A stretch of 64,000 bases of DNA, taken from assembly GCA_001898485.1 (NCBI GenBank), contig MKTY01000024.1:310001-374000 (forward strand), written 5' to 3'. The notes below the pieces were generated by a model. That model saw only the letters and a program-made list of their open reading frames with translations. It ran no database searches and was not told the DNA's origin. This stretch comes from Sphingobacteriales bacterium 46-32 (GTDB lineage: Bacteria > Bacteroidota > Bacteroidia > Chitinophagales > Chitinophagaceae). Both the position numbers and the translations under genes were made by a program. Below are positions 26,089 through 33,965 of this stretch, piece by piece. Each line of letters opens with the position of its first letter. The stretch's first letter is position 1.

Positions 26089-26128
26089 TTAACAGTTTCG
26101 TCATATTGCCCTAACGCTGCCGTAACAG
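26089..26128 (+). promoter_or_regulatory. Pho-box-like array of 11-base direct repeats
   Basis: Four 7-base units are each followed by a 4-base spacer: TTAACAG (26089), GTCATAT (26100), CTAACGC (26111) and GTAACAG (26122). Spacers are TTTC, TGCC, TGCC and TGCG. The 7+4 period is the layout of PhoB-binding sites. The array ends 8 bases before TAGTTTCG (26137-26144), a TAnnTTYG box, which is 19 bases before the receptor start. Binding by a PhoB-type regulator is inference. Confidence 0.55.
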
Positions 26129-26163
26129 TGCGGGAATAGTTTCGCGCCAAATTCAACTGGCTT

Positions 26164-28992
26164 ATGACGAAAAACGTTTCCCGTTTTTACCTGTTATCGG
26201 TATTGCTTTTCCTATCACTGGCTTCTGCCGCACAAAAAGCAGTACTGCGTATTAAAGTAAAAGACGAAGATAACCTGAACCTGCCCGGAGCTTCCATCTC
26301 TCTCGAACCGGGTGCTTACAAAGGAGTTACCAATCAGAATGGTGAGTGGGTAATAGCGGCTTTTCCTGCCGGGCATTATGAACTCCGTATTTCTTATATC
26401 GGCTATGAGACATTGACTAAATCCATCGACTTCAAGACCCAGGAACTGAATATCGATGAAACACTCAAAAGCAAAGTCGTGACAGGCCGTGAAGTAGTGG
26501 TGATGGGCGACCGGCTGAAAGGTCAGGCCAAGGCCCTCAATCAGCAAAAGAACAATTTCAATATTACCAATATCGTTTCGGCCGATCAGATCGGTCGTTT
26601 TCCCGATGCCAATGTGGGCGATGCCATGAAACGTATTCCGGGCATCACCATGCAAAATGATCAGGGCGAAGCACGTAATATCATTATCCGGGGCCTGGCT
26701 CCCGAACTGAACTCGGTGACCATGAATGGTGATCGTATTCCTTCTGCAGAAGGCGACAACCGCCGCGTACAGATGGACCTGATCCCCTCAGACATGATCC
26801 AGACTATTGAAGTAAATAAAACGCTCATGCCTGATATGGATGCTGATGCTATTGGCGGATCAGTAAACCTGGTAACACGCGCTGCGCCCAACGGTCTTCG
26901 TTTCTCTGCGACAGGCTCAGCAATTTATAATCCGATCAGAGAAAAAATGGGTTACAACGGCTCATTTATTATCGGTAACCGGTTTGCCGAAAATAAACTG
27001 GGCGTACTGCTCAATGGTTCTATCAATAGCAACCGCTACGGATCAGATGATGTGGAAGCGGTGTGGAAGCAGGACGATTTCGGGAATGTCTACACCGAAG
27101 AAATGGAAATCCGAAAATATTTTGTAGACCGTACCCGCCGCAGCATTGGTGCCACTGTTGATTATCAGTTCAACAACCGGCATTCGATTATTTTCAAAGG
27201 TCAGTACAACTGGCGCGATGACTGGGAAAACCGTCTTCGTTATACTGCTACGAATATTGAACCCGAATATGATGCCAACGACAATATCACCGGCTATGTG
27301 GGCGAGGTTCGCCGCGAGACAAAAGGTGGTCTGGGTAGTGATCGTGTTAAGAACCGCCGCCTCGAGGATCAGCGCGTACAAAGCTATAACCTGCGTGGCG
27401 AGCACCTGCTGGGTAAGGTAAAAATGGACTGGTCGGCCGGTTTCTCGCGAGCCAGCGAAGAAAGACCCAATGAGCGCTATATCAGTTTCCGCAGAAAGAA
27501 TGCAGCGGTTACACTTAATAACAACGATAGCCGTTTCCCTTTGGCTGCCGATAATGTAAACCCTGACAGTTATTCACTTCGTGAAATAACGGAGCAATTT
27601 CAGGATCAGTATGAGACCGAGTGGAGTGGTAAGATCAACTGGAAATTGCCTGTAAAAGCATTCGACCAAATGGGCAATATCAAATTTGGTGCACGCCTGC
27701 GGGCTAAAAAGAAAGTACGTGACAATAACTTCTTTGAATATTCGCCGATCGGCAGCAACGAAGCTGTATTTGATAACCTGACTACGCTGCCCACTGTATT
27801 TCATAACAACGACGGATTCAATGCCGGCTCAAAATATGTTCCCGGATTGTTTGTAGATCCTAAATACCTGGGCTCCCTTAACCTTACCAACAGTTCATTG
27901 TTTGAGCAGGAAGATGTACCGGCAGAATACCTGGCGGCCAACTATGATGCCCGCGAGACCATCACAGCTGGCTACCTCATGTGGGACCAGCACCTGAGTG
28001 ATAAGATAAGCTTTATTGCAGGGTTGCGCCTCGAAAACACGGCCAGCAAATACAAAGGTAATATTGTGGAAGATGAAGACGACCTGGTAGGTACACGCGA
28101 GGTGAAAAACAGCTACCTGAATGTGCTGCCCCATCTTTCTTTCCGCTTTGATCTGAGCAAGCAAACCATTCTGCGTGCTGCATGGACCAATTCTATTGCA
28201 CGTCCCAATTATTACGACCTCGTACCTTATTTCGATGTGCGCCCTGGCGACGAAGAATTGTTTGTGGGAAATACCGAGCTTAAAGCTTCCCGCGCCAACA
28301 ACTTTGATGTGATGCTCGAAAATTATTTCCAGAGCATCGGGGTGGTATCTGTAGGTGGTTTCTACAAAACCATCGATCAGTTTATCTATCGCTTCCGCGA
28401 TGAGCAATTCAGCACGGCAAAATTTGCAACTGCTTATCCCGATGTTACACCCAATCCGATTCCCGCCGGTGCCAACTGGACGTATATTGAGCCCCGCAAT
28501 GGCGACAACGTACAGGTATATGGATTCGAGGTAGGGGTGCAGCGCCAGCTCGACTTCCTGCCTGGTATCTGGAAAGGACTGGGCGTGCTGGTTAACTATA
28601 CATATACCAAATCGAAAGCAAAAGGTATTTACAATTCCGATGGTGAAGTGCGTACCAACCTGCCTCTACCGGGTACTGCACCGCATATGTTTAATGCATC
28701 ACTTTCATTTGAAAACAAAAAATTCCTCGCCCGCCTGTCGGCCAATTTCTCTGCCGCTTATCTGGATGAACTGGGTGGCGAGGCATTTGAAGACCGGTAC
28801 TATGACCGCCAGTTTTTCCTCGATGCCAACGCTTCCTATGCAGTTACTTCACGTATCCGCATTTTCGCAGAAGCCAACAACCTTACCAATCAACCCCTGC
28901 GTTACTACCAGGGCATTAAGTCACGCACCATGCAATCGGAGTATTATCAGTCGCGCTTCAACCTTGGTGTTAAATTTGATCTGAGTAAATAA
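26164..28992 (+). CDS. TonB-dependent outer membrane receptor (probably for phytate or a related phosphate compound)
   Basis: 942 residues. Signal peptide 1-22 (LASAAQ), a CarbopepD-regulatory-like domain (about 25-105, LPGASISLEPGAYKGVTNQNGEW), a plug domain (about 125-235, FPDANVGDAMKRIPGITMQ and IIIRGLAPELNSVTMNGDRIPS), then a 22-strand-type barrel ending in FNLGVKFDLSK. It takes up a ligand using TonB energy. The next gene encodes a beta-propeller phytase, an association known in other Gram-negative bacteria, and a Pho-box-like array precedes it, so an inositol phosphate ligand is the likeliest (inference). No SusD partner is present. Confidence 0.92.
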   Translation: MTKNVSRFYLLSVLLFLSLASAAQKAVLRIKVKDEDNLNLPGASISLEPGAYKGVTNQNGEWVIAAFPAGHYELRISYIGYETLTKSIDFKTQELNIDETLKSKVVTGREVVVMGDRLKGQAKALNQQKNNFNITNIVSADQIGRFPDANVGDAMKRIPGITMQNDQGEARNIIIRGLAPELNSVTMNGDRIPSAEGDNRRVQMDLIPSDMIQTIEVNKTLMPDMDADAIGGSVNLVTRAAPNGLRFSATGSAIYNPIREKMGYNGSFIIGNRFAENKLGVLLNGSINSNRYGSDDVEAVWKQDDFGNVYTEEMEIRKYFVDRTRRSIGATVDYQFNNRHSIIFKGQYNWRDDWENRLRYTATNIEPEYDANDNITGYVGEVRRETKGGLGSDRVKNRRLEDQRVQSYNLRGEHLLGKVKMDWSAGFSRASEERPNERYISFRRKNAAVTLNNNDSRFPLAADNVNPDSYSLREITEQFQDQYETEWSGKINWKLPVKAFDQMGNIKFGARLRAKKKVRDNNFFEYSPIGSNEAVFDNLTTLPTVFHNNDGFNAGSKYVPGLFVDPKYLGSLNLTNSSLFEQEDVPAEYLAANYDARETITAGYLMWDQHLSDKISFIAGLRLENTASKYKGNIVEDEDDLVGTREVKNSYLNVLPHLSFRFDLSKQTILRAAWTNSIARPNYYDLVPYFDVRPGDEELFVGNTELKASRANNFDVMLENYFQSIGVVSVGGFYKTIDQFIYRFRDEQFSTAKFATAYPDVTPNPIPAGANWTYIEPRNGDNVQVYGFEVGVQRQLDFLPGIWKGLGVLVNYTYTKSKAKGIYNSDGEVRTNLPLPGTAPHMFNASLSFENKKFLARLSANFSAAYLDELGGEAFEDRYYDRQFFLDANASYAVTSRIRIFAEANNLTNQPLRYYQGIKSRTMQSEYYQSRFNLGVKFDLSK

Positions 28993-29020
28993 TCAACAGG
29001 CTAAGAAAACCCCCTATACC

Positions 29021-29052
29021 GTGTGCCGGTCAATCCTAGGATGCCGGCACAC
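29021..29052 (+). other. Intergenic hairpin between receptor and phytase genes
   Basis: GTGTGCCGG (29021-29029) and CCGGCACAC (29044-29052) form a 9-base-pair stem with a 14-base loop. Only a weak T stretch (ATTCTTT) follows, and the phytase ATG is 13 bases further on. It could be a leaky terminator or an RNA stability element setting the receptor to phytase ratio. Confidence 0.6.
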
Positions 29053-29065
29053 ATTCTTTACGATT

Positions 29066-30166
29066 ATGGCACACTATTTTTTTTCACGTAATACGATGCT
29101 TCCGCTTGTTATGCTTGCTTTACTGGCAGCCTGCGGAAATGAGCCCAAAAAAGAAATAACTTCTGCTGCAACAGATACGCTACCGGTAAAACCTGTAGCT
29201 GTAACCGATACCGTATTCGATGACAGTGATGATCCTGCTATCTGGATCGACAGCAGTAACTTGGCCAACAGTTTTATTATTGGTACCGATAAAAACAAAG
29301 AAAACGGTGGCCTCTATGTATTTGGGTTGAATGGGAAAAAAGACAGTGCCCGTACTGTTCTGGGATTGAAACGGATGAATAATGTGGACATCGCGTATGG
29401 GTTCACTATTGGCAATAAACGGGTGGATATTGCTGTGGCTACCGAACGCGATCGCCAGCGCATCCGTGTTTTTGCCCTGCCCTCTATGCAGGTTATCGAT
29501 GCAGGAGGCATACCCGTGTTTGAAGGCGAAACAGATAATCTGCCCATGGGTATTGCTCTGTATACAAGACCCGCTGATGGCGCTGTTTTCGCGATAGTAG
29601 GCCGTAAATCAGGGCCGGCAGATGGCTATCTGTATCAGTATCTTTTGCAGGAAGATAAAGCAGGACAGGTGCGTGGTACCCTGGTAAGGAAGTTTGGCCG
29701 CTACTCCGGCAAAAAAGAGATCGAATCCATTGCAGTAGATAATGAGCTTGGGTATGTGTATTACTCCGACGAGCAGGTAGGTATACGCAAATACTATGCT
29801 GATCCCGAAAAAGGAAATGAAGAGCTGGCCTTATTTGGTCAGGGACAATTCCGTGACGATAATGAAGGTATTTCTGTTTATAAGCTGGATGATAAGACCG
29901 GTTATATCCTTGTATCTGATCAGGCAGCCGGCAGATTTAATGTATATCCCCGCGAAGGAAAAGGGAATGCTGTACACCAGCATGATCTGCTGACCAGCAT
30001 CCCTGTATCCACCAAAGAAAGTGATGGAAGTGATGTGACAGCAGTAAGTCTGCCGGGTTTTGAAGGCGGTTTATTTGTGGCCATGAGTACTGATAAGACA
30101 TTTCAGCTCTATCGCTGGACAGATATGGCAGCAAAAGCCGGCCTCAAAGTGAAAGCAGCGAAATAA
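29066..30166 (+). CDS. Beta-propeller phytase (3-phytase), lipoprotein
   Basis: 366 residues from the ATG at 29066; an upstream GTG would place the start inside a strong hairpin. The lipobox LLAAC gives lipidated Cys23. The motif DDSDDPAIW (52-60) is diagnostic of alkaline, calcium-dependent beta-propeller phytases. GTDKNKENGGLYVFGLNGK, AVATERDRQRIRVFALP and the YYSDEQVGIRKYYADP strand repeats fit the six-bladed propeller. It removes phosphate from phytate, probably in the periplasm or at the membrane. It is paired with the TonB receptor upstream. Confidence 0.92.
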   Translation: MAHYFFSRNTMLPLVMLALLAACGNEPKKEITSAATDTLPVKPVAVTDTVFDDSDDPAIWIDSSNLANSFIIGTDKNKENGGLYVFGLNGKKDSARTVLGLKRMNNVDIAYGFTIGNKRVDIAVATERDRQRIRVFALPSMQVIDAGGIPVFEGETDNLPMGIALYTRPADGAVFAIVGRKSGPADGYLYQYLLQEDKAGQVRGTLVRKFGRYSGKKEIESIAVDNELGYVYYSDEQVGIRKYYADPEKGNEELALFGQGQFRDDNEGISVYKLDDKTGYILVSDQAAGRFNVYPREGKGNAVHQHDLLTSIPVSTKESDGSDVTAVSLPGFEGGLFVAMSTDKTFQLYRWTDMAAKAGLKVKAAK

Positions 30167-30176
30167 AAAAAACTTC

Positions 30177-30317
30177 TTACTTCTTTAATTTATCAGCAGA
30201 ATGCGCGCTATGCGCATTTCTGCTTTTATAGCGGTAATGCCTCCGTGGTTTGCCCACATTGCTGAACGTGAGTGTAACCCAGGCAACAATGATCAGACCC
30301 AATACTGCCAGCAACAT
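30177..30317 (-). CDS. Small membrane protein, 46 residues
   Basis: An ATG at 30317 opens 46 codons ending at TAA (30177-30179). The start follows the stop of the DUF6263 gene by 3 bases (TAA CCT ATG), suggesting translational coupling. Residues 1-20 (MLLAVLGLIIVAWVTLTFSN) form one membrane helix, and the rest is basic (GKPRRHYRYKSRN). The phytase terminator hairpin lies inside its 3' half. No family is recognised. Confidence 0.5.
   Translation of the reverse strand: MLLAVLGLIIVAWVTLTFSNVGKPRRHYRYKSRNAHSAHSADKLKK
30195..30229 (+). terminator. Terminator of the receptor-phytase unit
   Basis: AGCAGAATGCGC (30195-30206), loop GCTAT, GCGCATTTCTGCT (30212-30224), then TTTTAT. The stem has one bulge. 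It overlaps the small minus-strand gene at 30177-30317. Confidence 0.75.
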
Positions 30318-30320
30318 AGG

Positions 30321-31217
30321 TTATGGTTGAGGAGTAACCCGGATGAATATATCGGTCTTGGAACTGACAGGTGTACTATTACCCATCATTTCGGCCGTAC
30401 CGCTCGATTCTATATGAATCTTTTTTTGTTGCAGCAATCTGGTAGCCGGATCAAGTAAAACCGTTCCGGTGCTAATACTCTTGATAGTCGTGGTCACAGT
30501 CATGCCACGCATATCGGCTTGCTGCTGGCGGCTGCTGATACCTTTAAGGCTTACAACGATCGCTGTATCCGTTATTGCGGTAAGCGTATAATCAATTGAC
30601 CATTGCTCTTCCTTGTTGCTGCCGGTATGATTCCAGGTGTCGCCGATAGCAATATTGCCGGCAGGCAGTATTGCAAAGAGGCTGGGTTCATTTTTGGCAG
30701 GAGGATTGGCTACGCCCATCAGATCGCCCAGCAATCCCGTAATAAATTTAAACTGATCATCCTGTTCCGGTACGGGCATGGTGGGAGGCTGTACCATCAT
30801 CGTTTTTCCAACCGTGTCGATTATGAGGTGGTAGGATTGTTTCAGCCACTCGCGTATGGGTTTGCCAAAGGCCGATTGCAGATCGGAAGATTTATCGGAG
30901 TCAAATGATTTTTTGGCGCCCATGCCATCAAATGAGAACCGGATGCCCTGTACGGTATGGTGCAGCGTGGTATTATCGGCTGTTTGATTGGATACGATAA
31001 ACTGGTGTCTGGCGACCCCACTGGCCGAAAAATCGATCGATTGACCCATAGCCTGCTGGGCCATGGTGTTTTTCAGTTCTACCGATACCGCCAGGGTTTG
31101 GCCTTGTGTAAAGCCAAGTGCGCCGGTCACCGTTTGGGCTGTAACTGAGCCGGCCATCAGCAGACCCATTGCTGCAAAAAACAGGCGATTTTTTATTCCA
31201 TTCATTAGCATGTTCAA
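30321..31217 (-). CDS. DUF6263 family exported protein
   Basis: 298 residues with a signal peptide ending near 27 (AGSVTAQ). The body fits DUF6263, a beta-rich exported family of unknown role: early LGFTQGQTLAVSVELKNTMAQQAMGQSIDF, then IAIGDTWNHTG near 200 and LLDPATRLLQQKKIHIESSG near 265. It is divergent from the papain-like protease gene and is followed 3 bases later by a small membrane-protein ORF. Confidence 0.78.
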   Translation of the reverse strand: MNMLMNGIKNRLFFAAMGLLMAGSVTAQTVTGALGFTQGQTLAVSVELKNTMAQQAMGQSIDFSASGVARHQFIVSNQTADNTTLHHTVQGIRFSFDGMGAKKSFDSDKSSDLQSAFGKPIREWLKQSYHLIIDTVGKTMMVQPPTMPVPEQDDQFKFITGLLGDLMGVANPPAKNEPSLFAILPAGNIAIGDTWNHTGSNKEEQWSIDYTLTAITDTAIVVSLKGISSRQQQADMRGMTVTTTIKSISTGTVLLDPATRLLQQKKIHIESSGTAEMMGNSTPVSSKTDIFIRVTPQP

Positions 31218-31334
31218 ATTTGACGAAACTTCTTTGAAAAAGGCTGGCTGCTGTTCAAAAATAGCGAAGCCATTTCAGTTACTTAACGAAATATTACGGT
31301 GAACTTCTTACATTTAAGTACAAAATTTTCTGCT

Positions 31335-32912
31335 ATGCCTATCAGAATGACGGATGATCCGAAGGATTCCAATCAGCAAGACTTTAATGACGACAGCGGG
31401 GGTGGGGGCAACCGGCCCAATTTTCCCGGTGGCGGCGGAGGTCTTGGCGCATTATTACCCCTGTTGCTGGGGCTTTTTAAAGGAAAGGGAATCCTTGTAC
31501 TGCTGGTATTGGTAGTAGGAGGATATTTTTTAATGGGTAAAGGCGGCGGTGGGTGTAACCTGGCCGAAGTAGCCCAGAGCGTATTTTCTCAAAGTGGCTA
31601 TAGCTTTAATCCTGCTGAGTTTAATAAGGCTTCCGTATATGAAGGCCTCGAAGACGATAACAACAAAAACCCGCTGCCGGAAGCTGTCTCGCTGCTTCGT
31701 TTTGCACCCGATCGTGGCGATCAGGGGCAACAGGGGAGTTGCGTAGCCTGGAGCTGTGCTTATGGCGCCCAAACGGTACTAACCGCGGCTGCCACTAAGC
31801 AGGATCCTAACCAGATCCGGTTCAGCCCATCTTATCTTTATAACCAGATCAAACTCGATGGATGCCAGGGCTCGTACCTGCAGCGGGCCATGGAGGCGAT
31901 GAGTACGAATGGAGGTGTGCCCCTGAGCGAATATGCCTATAGTGATCAGGATTGCGATCGGGAGCCTTCCTCTGCAGATAAACAAAAAGGAAAGCAAAAT
32001 GTGATCCATGGGTTTTCACGCCTCACCAGTGGAGATAATATTAATAAAATCAGTGTAAGGGCCATCAAGGAACACCTGGCCAAAGATGCACCGGTAGCCA
32101 TTGGTATGATGGTGGGCCAGTCATTTATGCAGGATATGATGGGGCGCGAATTATGGCAGCCTTCCGGCATGGATGCCTCACAGGTGGGCATGGGCGGTCA
32201 TGCCATGTGTGTGATCGGATACGATGACCGCAAATATGGGGGCGCGTTTCAGATCATGAACAGTTGGGGGCCACAGTGGGGCAAAAATGGAGTTGCCTGG
32301 GTTAGGTATGGCGATTTTCAGAATTATGTGAAGGAAGCCTATGGTATTGACCCGCTCCCCAAGCGCACCGAAGTGGCTAATGTACCGCTGGAATGCAGCA
32401 TTGGTCTGGTGAGCAACGATACCAAACAATACATCCGCCTGCGCAATGCCGGCAGCAACAACTTTCAGACAATCGAACCTATAAAAGCCGGCACACGTTT
32501 CAAGGTAGAGATCAAAAACGAAACAGAGTGTTATATCTATATTTTCGGTTCCGAAACAGATGGTTCCAGTTATGTATTGTTTCCCTATACGCCGAAACAT
32601 TATCCCTATTGCGGTATCACCGGGTATCGGCTTTTTCCCAAAGACCAGTCACTCACTGCCGATTCTATCGGCACACGGGATTATATAGCCATTGTTGTGA
32701 GCAAAGAAGCACTGGACTATGACCAGCTTAACCGCACGATCAGCAGTACACCCGGTGCAAGCTATGCCGATAAGGTCAACCAGGCATTGCGCAGCATGAC
32801 CATCCGCTCGGCCAGATTTAACAATACATCGGATGGCGCCATTTATTTTAAAGTAGATGCCAACGACAACAAAGCTGTAGCCAGCATTGTTGCTTTTGAT
32901 AAAGTACCTTGA
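31335..32912 (+). CDS. Membrane-anchored papain-like cysteine protease with C-terminal DUF4384-like domain
   Basis: 525 residues from the ATG at 31335 (a GTG 12 codons up is possible). A Gly-rich N-terminus, then one membrane helix (about residues 45-72), then a C1A-type peptidase domain. The catalytic Cys136 is in QQGSCVAWS, His289 in GGHAMCVIGYDD and Asn309 in NSWGPQWG. The C-terminal 160 residues (KAGTRFKVEIKNETECYIYIFGSETDGSS) resemble DUF4384. The lack of a signal peptidase site suggests it stays in the membrane with the protease outside the cytoplasm. It leads a plus-strand group with a thioredoxin-like protein 22 bases downstream. Confidence 0.87.
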   Translation: MPIRMTDDPKDSNQQDFNDDSGGGGNRPNFPGGGGGLGALLPLLLGLFKGKGILVLLVLVVGGYFLMGKGGGGCNLAEVAQSVFSQSGYSFNPAEFNKASVYEGLEDDNNKNPLPEAVSLLRFAPDRGDQGQQGSCVAWSCAYGAQTVLTAAATKQDPNQIRFSPSYLYNQIKLDGCQGSYLQRAMEAMSTNGGVPLSEYAYSDQDCDREPSSADKQKGKQNVIHGFSRLTSGDNINKISVRAIKEHLAKDAPVAIGMMVGQSFMQDMMGRELWQPSGMDASQVGMGGHAMCVIGYDDRKYGGAFQIMNSWGPQWGKNGVAWVRYGDFQNYVKEAYGIDPLPKRTEVANVPLECSIGLVSNDTKQYIRLRNAGSNNFQTIEPIKAGTRFKVEIKNETECYIYIFGSETDGSSYVLFPYTPKHYPYCGITGYRLFPKDQSLTADSIGTRDYIAIVVSKEALDYDQLNRTISSTPGASYADKVNQALRSMTIRSARFNNTSDGAIYFKVDANDNKAVASIVAFDKVP

Positions 32913-32934
32913 GAAAAAATAAATAATAAAAAAC

Positions 32935-33438
32935 ATGAATGGTAAAAGAATGATGGTAGCAGCCCTGCTGCTGATGCTGACCCAGGTAGTTTCAGCACAG
33001 GATATGGCAAAATTTAATCTGTATAAACCAACAGAAGATGGTGCCAAAGGCATTAGTGCAGCAGTGGCCGAAGCTGCCAAAAGCGGTAAGAACGTGTTTA
33101 TTCAGATCGGCGGTAACTGGTGTATCTGGTGTGCCCGTTTTCATGATTTTGTAACAACCGATCCACAGCTTGATTCAGTGGTAAAAGCGAATTATGTTGT
33201 ATATCACCTCAATTACAGTAAAGAAAATACCAATAGCGAGTTGCTGAAGAAGTATAAGTTTCCCCAGCGTTTTGGCTTCCCCGTATTTCTGATCCTTGAT
33301 GGGAAAGGAAATTTATTGCATACGCAGAATTCAGCCTATCTCGAAAAAGACAAGAGCTATGATAAGAATAAGGTAATGGGTTTCCTGCTCGACTGGACAG
33401 TGAAGGCGCTGGACCCTGCCCAATATAAAGATCAGTAA
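32935..33438 (+). CDS. Exported thioredoxin-family protein (CxxC)
   Basis: 167 residues. Signal peptide 1-21 (VVSAQ). A thioredoxin-like fold with active-site CIWC (Cys63, Cys66) in GGNWCIWCARFHDF and a cis-Pro region at FGFPVFLILDGKG. A periplasmic thiol-disulfide role is likely. It follows a cysteine protease gene by 22 bases; a thiol enzyme could keep the protease Cys reduced (inference). Its stop overlaps the next start by one base (TAATG). Confidence 0.88.
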   Translation: MNGKRMMVAALLLMLTQVVSAQDMAKFNLYKPTEDGAKGISAAVAEAAKSGKNVFIQIGGNWCIWCARFHDFVTTDPQLDSVVKANYVVYHLNYSKENTNSELLKKYKFPQRFGFPVFLILDGKGNLLHTQNSAYLEKDKSYDKNKVMGFLLDWTVKALDPAQYKDQ

Positions 33439-33938
33439 TGCCCGATCGATCCTTTGATGAGTTTGTAAGTGTAGTAAAACATCCGGTTAAATTCCGGTTG
33501 TTTTTACTTACTCGTTTGCCCAGTGCATTCTTTGCCGGCGTGCGTGTACGCACCCTCGATCACGAATCCTGTAGTGTGAGCATACCGTATAAATGGTTTT
33601 CAAAAAATCCGTTTCGCTCTACCTATTTTGCCTGCCTGGCAATGGCTGCCGAGATGAGTACCGGCGCACTGGCAATGGCTTATCTTTACAAACGAAAGCC
33701 GGCTGTATCGATGCTGGTGGTGAATGTATACGGCGATTATCACCGCAAAGCTACCGGACGCACTACCTTTACCTGCGATGACGGACTTTTGTTTAATCAG
33801 CAGATAGCTGAGGCCATTGAAACGGGCGAGTCCCGTATTGTCAAGGCCCGGTCCCTGGGCCGCAATGAAGAGGGTGAAGTAGTGGCCGAATTTTTTATAA
33901 CATGGTCGTTTCGGGTTAAAAGTGCTGCGAAAGGCTGA
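33438..33938 (+). CDS. DUF4442 (hotdog-fold) protein
   Basis: 166 residues. Matches DUF4442, a hotdog-fold family related to acyl-CoA thioesterases: VRVRTLDHESCSVSIPYKWFSKNPFRSTYFACLAMAAEMSTGALA in order. The acyl substrate is unknown and activity is unproven. It starts in the stop codon of the thioredoxin-like gene, and an MBL hydrolase gene follows 27 bases later. Confidence 0.85.
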   Translation: MPDRSFDEFVSVVKHPVKFRLFLLTRLPSAFFAGVRVRTLDHESCSVSIPYKWFSKNPFRSTYFACLAMAAEMSTGALAMAYLYKRKPAVSMLVVNVYGDYHRKATGRTTFTCDDGLLFNQQIAEAIETGESRIVKARSLGRNEEGEVVAEFFITWSFRVKSAAKG

Positions 33939-33965
33939 TACCCGCCGACCCCATATTGAAAACGA

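Noticed and set aside
26164-28992. SusC/SusD polysaccharide utilisation locus
   Set aside because: No SusD-like gene or glycoside hydrolase is adjacent; the partner is a phytase.
30201-30458. Plus-strand 85-codon frame after the phytase
   Set aside because: It begins inside the terminator hairpin and runs antisense through the DUF6263 gene.
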